Source: CAVPHV01 sp963821095 (GTDB taxonomy: Bacteria > Actinomycetota > Acidimicrobiia > Spongiisociales > UBA5794). Taken from it: a DNA stretch of 64,000 nucleotides. The stretch's first letter is position 1. Each line of letters opens with the position of its first letter. The translations under genes and the position numbers were made by a program. Of the stretch, positions 8,471-16,985 are shown piece by piece. The notes beneath the pieces were generated by a model. The model ran no database searches and was not told the DNA's origin. It was given only the letters and a program-made list of their open reading frames with translations. The stretch is taken from assembly GCA_963821095.1 (NCBI GenBank), contig CAWGCJ010000002.1:496001-560000 (forward strand), given 5' to 3'.

Positions 8471-9391
8471 ATGCGCAGGCTGCTTCTCGTCGCCAATCCC
8501 TCCGCCTCGGGCTTCACCGGAGCCTTGTTTCGCGATGTTTCGTCCATCCTCTCCGAGTCGTACGAGGTCACCGCCGCATGGCCCGATGGGACCGATGAGG
8601 CCCGCCACAGTGCTGAAGCGGCGGCCCACTCCGGCTACGACGTCGTGGTCGCGATGGGCGGTGACGGCGTCGTTCACCATGTCGGCAACGGCCTCGTTCA
8701 CACCGACACGGCGCTGGGTGTTCTCCCGGTTGGCACAACGAATGTGGTCGCCAGGATCCTCGGCCTTCCCCACAATCCCAAGAAGGCAGCGCGCGCCCTC
8801 GCCACAGCAAGGCCAGAGCGCATCCCCGTTGCCCACATCGCGACCGAGAGCCCCACCGAGGCGCGTTCCAGGTACGCCATCTTCTCGCTCGGTATCGGCT
8901 TCGATGCGGATGTCGTCTCCATCGCCGAGCAACGGCCATACTCCAAGGTCCGTTTTGGCTCCATCCACTACGCCCGCACCGCCGTCGGCCGCTTGTTCGG
9001 CCACTATCGAACCAAACCCCCCAACCTGCGGGTCGAGTGCCGCGGCGACGCCGTCGATGCCGTCACCGTGCTCGTACAGGTCCACCATCTGTTCACCTAT
9101 TTCGGTCGGATTCCGTTGATGCTCTCCCACGAGCCGACCGATGGCCTCACCGCCGCTGCGGTTGAGCGCGTCGCCCCCCTACCGGCAGCAGGCATCCTGG
9201 GCCGGCTCGGGACGAGGCGCGATCTCGGGAAGATGAAAGGCATCACGGTGTGGCAGGACTTCCACAAGCTCGTGCTCCACGCCGAACCACAGGCACCGTT
9301 CCAGGCCGATGGTGAGCTCTTGGGTTTGACCGGCGGACTCGAGGTCACCCCGGTACCGGCCGGTCTGCTCGTCCTCACTCCGGGGGGTTGA
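8471..9391 (+). CDS. Diacylglycerol-kinase-family lipid kinase
   Basis: The 306-residue product has the DAGK catalytic core: LLLVANPSASG near the N terminus, the nucleotide-binding GGDGVVHHVGNGL, and LPVGTTNVVAR. Bacterial members phosphorylate diacylglycerol or related lipids, and some act in phosphatidylinositol-mannoside or phospholipid turnover. The exact lipid is unknown. The 3' end overlaps the convergent MscS gene by 17 bp. Confidence 0.85.
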   Translation: MRRLLLVANPSASGFTGALFRDVSSILSESYEVTAAWPDGTDEARHSAEAAAHSGYDVVVAMGGDGVVHHVGNGLVHTDTALGVLPVGTTNVVARILGLPHNPKKAARALATARPERIPVAHIATESPTEARSRYAIFSLGIGFDADVVSIAEQRPYSKVRFGSIHYARTAVGRLFGHYRTKPPNLRVECRGDAVDAVTVLVQVHHLFTYFGRIPLMLSHEPTDGLTAAAVERVAPLPAAGILGRLGTRRDLGKMKGITVWQDFHKLVLHAEPQAPFQADGELLGLTGGLEVTPVPAGLLVLTPGG

Positions 9392-10277
9392 GCTCCCCAG
9401 CGCTCTCTGCCGGGGGCTGGCCCTCCATTACCACGGTGAGGTGTTGGTAGGGGAGCTCGATGCCCTCACGATCGAGGCGATTCTTGATACGACGCAGGAA
9501 CTCGCGACGAGCCGTCCACCGAGCCGCCGGGTCGACCCGCAACAGGGCTCGTACCTTGACGGAGCTTTCGGCGAGAGCGTCGACCCCCAGCAGCTGGGGA
9601 GCATCCATGAAGATGGCCTCCCACTCGGGGTCGCTGGCGAACTCCCCGAGCTCATCACTGATGACCGCCATGGCTTCATCGATATCCTGGTCATAGGCCA
9701 CGCTGACGTCGATCACCACCTGGCTGTACTTCTGGGTGTAGTTGGAGGCCACCGTGATGGCTCCGTTGGGCACGTGATGGACATTGCCGTCGAGGTCACG
9801 CAGCACGGTGGTCCGCAGCCGGATGGTCTCCACCTCGCCGCTGACATCGGCAATGCGTACCACGTCGCCGATCGAGTACTGGTGCTCGGCAACGATCAAG
9901 AACCCTGCGATGACATCCTTCACGAAGCTCTGGGCGCCAAAGCCGACGGCGACTCCCACCGCGCCGCCGACGGCAACCAGGGGGCCAATCGGAAGGCCCC
10001 AGATCATCATGATGGTGAGCACCACGACGACGATGATCAGCACGGCGCCGACCGTCTGGAGGACCCGCCACAGGGTATTGATGCGCTGGACATCGTCGGT
10101 CCCGGCGGCGTCGTCATCGCGGCGACCGATCATTCGGTCAACCGTCTTGTGCCCAACCCGACGGAAGAGCCACCAGACAACCAGGGCGCCAATGAGCACA
10201 ACGATCGAGGCGAGGAACTCATCCGACCACTGATCGAAGAAGTCACCGAATGAGTCGGCGGCCCACACGGGTGTCAC
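9375..10277 (-). CDS. MscS-family mechanosensitive channel
   Basis: The 300-residue product has hydrophobic segments near residues 15-35 and 70-110. The channel-lining region (GLPIGPLVAVGGAVGVAVGFG, then AQSFVKDVIAGF) is characteristic of MscS, and a cytosolic beta domain follows (DVVRIADVSGEVETIRLRTT). It would open under membrane tension to release solutes. I chose GTG 10277 because it overlaps the upstream GTPase stop as GTGA, which implies translational coupling. Its position as the last gene of a dynamin-like GTPase operon suggests a shared membrane-stress role (inference). Confidence 0.88.
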   Translation of the reverse strand: MTPVWAADSFGDFFDQWSDEFLASIVVLIGALVVWWLFRRVGHKTVDRMIGRRDDDAAGTDDVQRINTLWRVLQTVGAVLIIVVVVLTIMMIWGLPIGPLVAVGGAVGVAVGFGAQSFVKDVIAGFLIVAEHQYSIGDVVRIADVSGEVETIRLRTTVLRDLDGNVHHVPNGAITVASNYTQKYSQVVIDVSVAYDQDIDEAMAVISDELGEFASDPEWEAIFMDAPQLLGVDALAESSVKVRALLRVDPAARWTARREFLRRIKNRLDREGIELPYQHLTVVMEGQPPAESAGELNPPE

Positions 10278-11497
10278 GACGATCCACCCCCCAGGCGCTG
10301 TCGCAGCTCGGCGATGCCGACGCTGCCGAGGGCGACGGTCGCACCGAAGACGGCCCGACGCCACACCAGCCCACGCAACCGATCCCCCATCTCGGCATCG
10401 AGCACCTCGGCAGCCGCCTTGGTGCGGTCGGCGACAGCCGTGCGCCGCGTTCCACTCGGACTTTGCGCCGCGGCCTCGGCCGCCCGGTCGACCACATCGG
10501 CGATTACCTCTGGGGTCACCTCCGACCGCACCACGCTGCCGAAGCTCGTCCCGACATCTACGCCGATGATGGCAACGAGGTCTTCAAGGCGACAGAGCGC
10601 GTCTTCCCGGCCGCCGGGCCCAGCCCCCGGCACCAGGCCGGCGGCCGCCGCCTCCCGGTCGCGTTCCCAGCGCTCATCGAGTCCGATTGACGCTCCCGAC
10701 CAGGTCCCGGATTCGAGGCCCATCTCATGCAAGAGTCCAGATGCGTCGCTCAACAGCTTGCCGAGGGCGATCCGCTTGGCGTCAAGTCGCTCAGTGACGA
10801 AGCGGCGAAACCCTTCGAGCTGCTGGGGTTCGCTCCCCGGCGGGGCGGCCGCAAAACCGAAGACGCTCGGGCGGGAGAACCCGTCTTCGACGAGCGCCTC
10901 GACCAGGTGCGCCGTGACGGCAGGCACGTCGGCCGGGTCGATGAGATCCACCTTGTTGAGCGCGAAGACGAACTGGTCCCCGTAGTCGGCCAGCGGCGCC
11001 AGAAAGTGATCATGGACGAGGCGATCGCGGTACTTCTCGGGGTCGAACAGCCAGACGATGCCGTCAACGGAGGGCACCAGGCGCTCAACGGTCTCGCGAT
11101 GTCCGCTCGTGATCGAGTCGAAGTCGGGCAGATCGATCAGGGCAAGGTGCGGGTGCTGGTCCTGGGTGATTCTCACCTCGATGTCGAGATCGTCGAGCAA
11201 CATCCGCAACCCGTGACCGCCGGATTCCGGGATCCAGGCGAGGGGCGCGTCCGTGTGGGGGCGAAGATGGCTCACCGAGGCGACCGGGGACCCGGCCATG
11301 GCATTGAGCAGGCTCGATTTGCCGGAACCGGTGCCGCCGCAGATACCGAGAACCAGTACGTCTCCGGCGTACCCGCGCCGGTCGCGCAGTTGGCGGGCAC
11401 GCCGCTCGAAACGATCCAAGGATTCGGCCGGGAGGACCCCGACGCCGCGCGAGATGGCGAGGTCGATGACATCGAGCACCTCGACAACGTCACGCAT
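10274..11497 (-). CDS. Dynamin-like GTPase, second of a pair
   Basis: The 407-residue product has a P-loop GGTGSGKS at residues 54-61, a DLPDFDS switch motif and NKVD as the G4 motif, so it is a complete G domain. The C-terminal part contains predicted helices and a hydrophobic stretch near the end (WRRAVFGATVALGSVGIAEL), which could touch membrane. It resembles YfjP/dynamin-superfamily proteins. The ATG at 11497 overlaps the preceding GTPase stop by eight bases, and the stop overlaps the MscS start as GTGA. All three genes therefore look co-translated. Confidence 0.8.
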   Translation of the reverse strand: MRDVVEVLDVIDLAISRGVGVLPAESLDRFERRARQLRDRRGYAGDVLVLGICGGTGSGKSSLLNAMAGSPVASVSHLRPHTDAPLAWIPESGGHGLRMLLDDLDIEVRITQDQHPHLALIDLPDFDSITSGHRETVERLVPSVDGIVWLFDPEKYRDRLVHDHFLAPLADYGDQFVFALNKVDLIDPADVPAVTAHLVEALVEDGFSRPSVFGFAAAPPGSEPQQLEGFRRFVTERLDAKRIALGKLLSDASGLLHEMGLESGTWSGASIGLDERWERDREAAAAGLVPGAGPGGREDALCRLEDLVAIIGVDVGTSFGSVVRSEVTPEVIADVVDRAAEAAAQSPSGTRRTAVADRTKAAAEVLDAEMGDRLRGLVWRRAVFGATVALGSVGIAELRQRLGGGSS

Positions 11498-13673
11498 CGT
11501 CGACCTCGTCGCTCTCGGCTGCCGGACCAAGTGGTTCCTCGGCCCCGTCGCCAACCTCGCCGGACTCTTCTGTCAGGTTTTGCTCGTCGGAATCGTGAGG
11601 CTCTTCCCCCTCGACCCGGTCGGCCCACTCTTCCGGCTCTTCCGGCTCTTCCTGGTCGTGCCACTCTTCAGACGTTTCCGGCTCGGCCCCCGCTCCCGAC
11701 TCTCCTGGCTCAACCTGATCCTTCGACTCGTCCGACTCGGACCGACCGACCTCACCGTCAGACTCGACCTGGTCGTCGTCAACAATCACCTCGGCCGGCG
11801 GAACCGCATCGAGGACCATCGCGGCCTCTTCACCCCAGGCATCTACCGGCGGTGTCGCGCCCGGATCGGGAGCAGTCGGCCCTGCCGCGGGCGTTGGCTC
11901 TTCAGGAGTCGGAGCCACATACTCGGCGACAAACGCTTCCGCTGCTCTCTCCATCGGATCCGATTCGGCGCTCTCGCCGACGTCCTCAGAGACTGTTGCT
12001 TCCTGGAGTCCGCTGGGGTCGGGCGGAGTCGCCTCGGAATCGGGGCCCAAATCAGGATCGGACGCAGCGACGACCCGGTCGGACCCATCATCTCGGTCGT
12101 CCTGCGGAATTGGCTGTGAGCCAATCGGGACCAACTCGACCTCGTCCTCGACGAGGGCCTCAATCCACTCCGCCCTCGTTTCGATCTCTCTCAGGATGTC
12201 GGACTCGGGTCGCGGACCGAGGAATCTCTCGAACCTCTCGGCGTCGGACGCGAGCGCCGCAGTCAGAGCATCAGCAAGGTCCTCTCGGGCAGTTCCCACC
12301 AGGTCCGGAGCCTTGGTCCCGTAGCGGCGAGTCAAGGAGCGGTTCATCGCACGTTCCGGGTCGAGTACCTGCGGCCAGACCTGCCGCTGTACCCGGCGCC
12401 GCGTGCTCTTCCACATCTTGCCCCGTTTGCCGGCCGCTGCGGCGCGATCCCCCACCAGCGTGTACCACTGCTCGAGTACCCGCTGCGCCTCATAGGCGGT
12501 GTCCTGGCCATGACGGCGAAGGCCCTCTCCCCCCGAACCGAGGAGTTCCCGCCCGCCGACCCGTGCTTCCCAACTCAGCGTCGTGTCCTGCGCGGCCACA
12601 CCGGCACGTCTGGTGACGATCCCGGTGAGGTCGGCGGCTGCGAGACCCCACGACTCGGCATTCGCCAACTCGGCGAAGCGCCCGGCTTCGAGGTCGGCTG
12701 CCAAGGCGCCGCTCTGCTCGCGGTAGGCCGTAGCGACCGCTTCGTCGAATTCGGCGCGCTCCTGCACCTCGACGGCCAATTCGGCGCCGACCCGGCGGGC
12801 ACGCTGGGCAACGGCAAGAGTGGTGGCCAAAACCGTTTGGTTGATGATCGCACTGCGGAACTCGGAGTGGGCCAGCTCCGCCAGCTCACCCCGTAAGGCG
12901 CCAACCGCGGCAGCAGACGGTCCCTCAGTGGTGGCATCGATTTCCCCGGAGACGACCGGAAACACCAGCGACGTGTCGGGCTCCATGAGTAGATCACGGC
13001 CGTGAAGCCGCGCCACGTAGTCGATCAGCACTTCCTCAGCTACGTCGGGATCCCGCGAGAGCCGGTTGATGACATGAAGAATGGGAACACCACGCCGCCT
13101 GGCGGCCTCGAGGTACATCCAGCCGCTGGCATCGGCGTAGCGCGAAGCACTGGTGACAAAGATGCAGATGTCGGCGAGGCCCAACGCCTCGAGGGCGGGG
13201 ATGCGGCCGTCGACCCTGGCGAGGTCGACCGGAGGAGTGTCGACGAAGATGACGTGTTCGGTCAACGGATCGTCACCCATGACCACATCGAGCTCAGCCC
13301 CGGTCTGCTCACGTAAGCGATGAAGGAAGACCCTCCACTCAGACTCCGGGCGAGAACGTGGCCCCCACACGATTGGCTCAGTCGTGGTCGGCCGCATCAC
13401 GCCCGAATCTGACACGGGACGGCGGGCGATGGCATTGAGAATGGCGGACTTGCCGGTTCCTCCGGGACCCGCCACCACGGCAACGGCGGGGGCAAGGGGG
13501 TCGTCGAGTCGGGGAACCAAGTACTCGCGGATGGCCCAGGCCACCTCGTCCCTGGTTCGCTCCACTCGTGGCGTCCCAGGACGCGGAATACGCAGCTGCG
13601 CCGACGCGACATAGTCGGCGAGCGAGAGCAGCGATGTCCGGATCGCGGCGAGGGTTGTCGGTTCTGCCTCCAT
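11490..13673 (-). CDS. Dynamin-like GTPase with long acidic C-terminal tail, first of a pair
   Basis: The 727-residue product has a P-loop GPGGTGKS at residues 69-76, a switch-like FVDTPPVD and a possible specificity motif in VINRLSRD. The P-loop ends GKSA rather than GKS/T followed by a hydrophobic residue. Long helices cover about residues 250-510, as expected for a dynamin stalk. From about residue 510 the protein is very acidic and proline-rich, with runs such as EEPEEPEEW. That tail is low in complexity and is probably disordered. Bacterial dynamin-like proteins often occur as adjacent pairs that remodel membrane together, for example IniA/IniC or DynA/DynB. A real homology link to those is not shown here. 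Confidence 0.75.
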   Translation of the reverse strand: MEAEPTTLAAIRTSLLSLADYVASAQLRIPRPGTPRVERTRDEVAWAIREYLVPRLDDPLAPAVAVVAGPGGTGKSAILNAIARRPVSDSGVMRPTTTEPIVWGPRSRPESEWRVFLHRLREQTGAELDVVMGDDPLTEHVIFVDTPPVDLARVDGRIPALEALGLADICIFVTSASRYADASGWMYLEAARRRGVPILHVINRLSRDPDVAEEVLIDYVARLHGRDLLMEPDTSLVFPVVSGEIDATTEGPSAAAVGALRGELAELAHSEFRSAIINQTVLATTLAVAQRARRVGAELAVEVQERAEFDEAVATAYREQSGALAADLEAGRFAELANAESWGLAAADLTGIVTRRAGVAAQDTTLSWEARVGGRELLGSGGEGLRRHGQDTAYEAQRVLEQWYTLVGDRAAAAGKRGKMWKSTRRRVQRQVWPQVLDPERAMNRSLTRRYGTKAPDLVGTAREDLADALTAALASDAERFERFLGPRPESDILREIETRAEWIEALVEDEVELVPIGSQPIPQDDRDDGSDRVVAASDPDLGPDSEATPPDPSGLQEATVSEDVGESAESDPMERAAEAFVAEYVAPTPEEPTPAAGPTAPDPGATPPVDAWGEEAAMVLDAVPPAEVIVDDDQVESDGEVGRSESDESKDQVEPGESGAGAEPETSEEWHDQEEPEEPEEWADRVEGEEPHDSDEQNLTEESGEVGDGAEEPLGPAAESDEVDDA

Positions 13674-13763
13674 CAGCGGGGATTACACCACACCACCGAC
13701 AACTCTCGCCCATCGAACGGCCAGAACGCGAAACGTGTCACAGTGCCGTCGTACGGTGAGAGC

Positions 13764-15038
13764 ATGAACGAGACACAGATCTATCAGGAAAGAACGTCCG
13801 CCCGAGTGCGTATCGAAGGTGGTAGCGCACGAGTTGATGGCCTCGTCATCGATGATGCCGTGGTCGTAGAGCATCTGGCCGGGTTGCCCGCTGACCTGCG
13901 GGTGGCCGAGCTCAGCAAGGCGCTCTCCATCGGCGTACGCGGGCTGGTCACGATGACGGCTGGCGCCTCGGTCAAGGCGATCGGCTCGGAAGTCGAGCGG
14001 GTTCTTGCCGCCGTCACCGACGAAACCGAGGCGAGGGTCCACGAGATCATCGAGGCCGGCCGGGAGGGCATGCGTGGCGAATTTGATCCGGAACGTCGTT
14101 CCTCGCTGACGGCCCGCACCATCCATGAGGTCTCTCAGGTTCATCGCAACCTGCTCGACGAACTCGACCCGGAGCGCCGCGGCGGCCACGTCGGCAAACT
14201 GATGGCCGAACTCACTACCCTGCTTGGGCCGGATGGCTCGTTGGCGCAGCGCCTCGACGAGACCTTCGACCTCTCCGCGGCCGACTCCGCCATGGCGCAG
14301 GTGATGAGCACGATCGATGGCCGCTTTCAGGAGATTCGAGACTTGGTGCTCGGCACGACTTCGCGAAGTGAAGAGGCCGAACGAGGAACGGCCAAGGGTG
14401 TCGACTTCGAAGACGTGGTCGAGACCCTGCTGCGCCACGAGGCGGAGCGGCTGGGCAGTTGCATCGTGGAACGGACGGGGCGCACCCCGGGAAAGCTTGC
14501 CGCCGACTCCATGGTTGGAGACTTTGCCGTCACCCTGGGGGGAGGCGCCCGGGTTGCGATCGAGGTCAAGAACACCGCGCGCATCGACCTCAATGGTGTC
14601 GGGGGAATCCTGGCGGAGCTGGACCGAGCGATGGTCAATCGCGACGCCGGTTGGGCCATCTGCGTATCCCACCATGCGGCCTATCCGGGCGAAGTCGGGT
14701 CGTTCGGCGTCTACGGCAATCGGGTGTTGATTGCGGCGGACGATGACGGCACGCTGCTTCGGGTCGCCTTGCGCTGGGTCGACGCAGCCGACGCCGCAGC
14801 CCAGCACAGCGCGGGAGACCTCGACCGCGAGGCGGTGCTCGGTCGTCTCGACCGCATTCAGGAACTCGCGGCGCGCTTCGGCCGAACCAAACGGGCCCTG
14901 ACCAATGTGCGGCGCGGAGTTGATGACATCCGAACCGAGATCGACGACCTGCGCACCCAACTGCTCGACCTGGTCGGCGAAGCGCGCGTGGCGCTCACGG
15001 CTCCGCACGCAGAGTCCCCTGCGGTCAAGGTGGCCTGA
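13764..15038 (+). CDS. Uncharacterised coiled-coil protein with PD-(D/E)XK nuclease-like core
   Basis: The 424-residue product is not a family I can name. The middle holds Asp253 (VGDFAVTLGG) and Glu267-Val-Lys269 (AIEVKN), the spacing of a PD-(D/E)XK active site. An upstream acidic helix (GVDFEDVVETLLRHEAERLG) would supply the usual helical Glu. Helical regions before and after (about residues 80-200 and 345-405) have heptad-like charge patterns. This layout resembles RmuC, but the sequence does not obviously match it. ATG 13764 is the likely start; GTG 13743 is an in-frame alternative. The gene diverges from the GTPase-MscS operon across 90 bp. Confidence 0.6.
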   Translation: MNETQIYQERTSARVRIEGGSARVDGLVIDDAVVVEHLAGLPADLRVAELSKALSIGVRGLVTMTAGASVKAIGSEVERVLAAVTDETEARVHEIIEAGREGMRGEFDPERRSSLTARTIHEVSQVHRNLLDELDPERRGGHVGKLMAELTTLLGPDGSLAQRLDETFDLSAADSAMAQVMSTIDGRFQEIRDLVLGTTSRSEEAERGTAKGVDFEDVVETLLRHEAERLGSCIVERTGRTPGKLAADSMVGDFAVTLGGGARVAIEVKNTARIDLNGVGGILAELDRAMVNRDAGWAICVSHHAAYPGEVGSFGVYGNRVLIAADDDGTLLRVALRWVDAADAAAQHSAGDLDREAVLGRLDRIQELAARFGRTKRALTNVRRGVDDIRTEIDDLRTQLLDLVGEARVALTAPHAESPAVKVA

Positions 15039-15077
15039 GCGGGCAGTCGGCGATGCGCTTGCGCCTGCCACCCGTGG

Positions 15078-15935
15078 TCAGGCGTGGTGGCCGGGAATGT
15101 TGGCGAACAGACTGCGCTCTGGTTCGGTCACGGGGACCCGGGCGGCGAGCAACTCAAAATCCTCATACGGATACGCATCCTCGACCACAGGAGTCGGCAC
15201 CTGGAACCAGAAGCCGTCGGGATCGACCTGGGTGGCGTGGGCGCGCAACGCCAGCCGGGCCCGGTCGATGTAGCCGGTCACGTCGATCCTGCTGATGATC
15301 TTGCCATCTTCGGTATAGCTCTCGAGGCCCTCGAGCCACCGCTCGAATGGCGACTCCAAGCCGCGGGCCACGACCGCGTCGTGCAGGGCTGTGATCCGCT
15401 TCGCCGTGAAGGTAGGGGCATACAGCTTCGAGATCTCCCACGGCGGTCCGAGATTCGAGCCGAAGGCCGGGTCTGCCGCTGCCTCAAACAACGCAAGCGA
15501 CAGATCGTGGACCTTGAGATGGTCGGGGTGGGGGTACCGCTCGTGATCGTCGTATCCAAGTACGACATCCGGTCGCTCGTGGCGGACGATCTCGACCAGT
15601 CGGCTCAACACTTCATCGAACGGAGCATTGGCGAAGGCGTCTGCGTGCTCGTTGTGATCTGTATCCGGCATTCCAGAGTCTCGGTAGCCGAGCAGAATGA
15701 CCTGGTCGTAGCCGATGATCTCGGCTGCTTGCTCGAGTTCATCGCGTCGGATCTCGGTGAGACGGTCGGCGATACCGGGCCGGTTCATCGCAGGATTCAG
15801 AATGTCGCCGGCCTCCCCGCCGGTGGCGGTGACCAACACGCAGCGCACGCCGGCATCGGCATAGCGAGCCACGGTTCCTGCGCCCTTTGAGCTTTCATCG
15901 TCGGGGTGCGCATGTAGCGCCACGAGGGTTGCCAT
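15078..15935 (-). CDS. mca: Mycothiol S-conjugate amidase
   Basis: The 285-residue zinc amidase has the PIG-L/LmbE motifs AHPDDE at residues 9-14 and HPDH around residue 135. It closely follows the Mca pattern: TGGEAGDILNPAMNRPG near the N terminus, HNEHADAF and WEISKLYAPTFT. Mca cleaves mycothiol-toxin conjugates to a mercapturic acid and GlcN-inositol. Mycothiol is an actinobacterial thiol, so this gene is strong lineage evidence. The related MshB deacetylase is the main alternative but usually lacks the C-terminal extension seen here. Confidence 0.88.
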   Translation of the reverse strand: MATLVALHAHPDDESSKGAGTVARYADAGVRCVLVTATGGEAGDILNPAMNRPGIADRLTEIRRDELEQAAEIIGYDQVILLGYRDSGMPDTDHNEHADAFANAPFDEVLSRLVEIVRHERPDVVLGYDDHERYPHPDHLKVHDLSLALFEAAADPAFGSNLGPPWEISKLYAPTFTAKRITALHDAVVARGLESPFERWLEGLESYTEDGKIISRIDVTGYIDRARLALRAHATQVDPDGFWFQVPTPVVEDAYPYEDFELLAARVPVTEPERSLFANIPGHHA

Positions 15936-16027
15936 GCGCCGAGTATCCCATGTGGTGCGCCACTATCCCGGCGGGCGGCGCGACACCAACCTCCCGTCTC
16001 CGGCTGCTCAGTACCGCCCACAGAGTC

Positions 16028-16822
16028 CTAGGAAGAGGACGCGGCCCGCCCCTCGAAGACCAACAGCGCGGCACCACCTTCCGAACAACCGTCCACGATC
16101 GGGCAGTAGCGGCACCAGGCTCCGGCGCGCCGTTCGAGCGCAGCCCCGGAGGCGACCGCCATCCTGAGCGAGGATGCGATCCGTGCCACATCGCTTGCGG
16201 TGGCGGCGAGGGTCTCGAGTGAAGGAGTGGCTTCTAGTCGTTCGCCGGAGGCCACCGAGACCGCCTCAACCCTCCCCGGGAGCTCGTCACGATCCATGAC
16301 CCACAGCAGACCGTAGAACGACAACTGTTCGTCCGCCTGACCGATCTGGCCCGTCTTCCAGTCGATCAGCCGGGTCCCAATCTCTGGATCGCTGAAGACG
16401 GCATCCACCGCACCCCGAAGAGTGAGCCCCGGCGATGGTTCACACTCCATGAACACCTCGACGGCTTCGAAGCCCTCGACCGGAAACCGCTTGAAACGTT
16501 CGTACAGGTCACCGACCTCACGAATCAGCCGGCGCAATTCGCTCGGCCGCAGGTTCAGGTCGACGACCTTCGGGTTGAGCGCTTGCCCGATTTCCTCTCG
16601 ACATGCCTGCTCGATGTCGGTGGCGGCGATGGGTCCATCCCGCAGGTGACGAGCAAAGACTCGATGCGCCAACCCGCCACGAAAGGAGGCCCGACTCTCC
16701 GGCGGGTAGCGGCCGCGCATCCGCGCCAGAGCCTGATCTGGACACCTCAGGAAGGTCGTGTACATGGTGGCGGAGATGACCAGGGGTGCTCCGGGGGTGA
16801 CTTCTGAAAAGGCAGCCAGCAT
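16028..16822 (-). CDS. RecB/AddB-like PD-(D/E)XK exonuclease domain protein
   Basis: The 264-residue product has a RecB-family nuclease core: GAVDAVF, then RLIDWKTG (the D...DxK motif), then QLSFYGL. A cysteine near the N terminus (FLRCPDQA) and a C-terminal CRYCPIVDGC cluster would hold an iron-sulfur cluster, as in AddB, Cas4 and related nucleases. It may process DNA ends in repair. No helicase or Cas gene is next to it, so Cas4 is unlikely. I chose ATG 16822; the longer frame starts at a TTG at 16876 and has no better ribosome site. Confidence 0.78.
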   Translation of the reverse strand: MLAAFSEVTPGAPLVISATMYTTFLRCPDQALARMRGRYPPESRASFRGGLAHRVFARHLRDGPIAATDIEQACREEIGQALNPKVVDLNLRPSELRRLIREVGDLYERFKRFPVEGFEAVEVFMECEPSPGLTLRGAVDAVFSDPEIGTRLIDWKTGQIGQADEQLSFYGLLWVMDRDELPGRVEAVSVASGERLEATPSLETLAATASDVARIASSLRMAVASGAALERRAGAWCRYCPIVDGCSEGGAALLVFEGRAASSS

Positions 16823-16929
16823 GACCCGATCGTATCGGGCCTCACCGCGCTTCCGCTTGATTGCGCCGGTAACCAATCGGTCCCGCTGCAGTGGTCAATC
16901 CGGCAGCGATGGTTGGGCCGGAGAATGAT

Positions 16930-16956
16930 TTGCCTACTCCCGGTAGCGGTTACAAT
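16930..16956 (+). promoter_or_regulatory. Probable sigma-70-type promoter for the VanW/PASTA gene
   Basis: TACAAT at 16951-16956 is close to the -10 consensus. TTGCCT at 16930-16935 can serve as a -35 box with a 15-base spacer, or TTTGCC one base earlier with 16. The predicted start of transcription is about 25 bases before the ATG at 16986, so the leader would be short and has no clear ribosome site. Confidence 0.45.
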
Positions 16957-16985
16957 GCGCAGACCGGTGCTCATCGGTCTTCTCT

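Noticed and set aside
8432..9130. A longer 451-residue form of the phosphoribosyltransferase starting at 9130
   Set aside because: The extra 233 residues are antisense to the lipid kinase and show no domain. ATG 8431 fits the family start.
10727..12616. A 629-residue open frame on the plus strand opposite the GTPase pair
   Set aside because: High GC leaves few stops. The translation is Arg/Pro-rich and the minus strand carries P-loop GTPases.
16028..16822. Cas4
   Set aside because: The fold and cysteines fit, but no cas genes or repeats are in the window. A RecB/AddB-like repair nuclease is the safer name.
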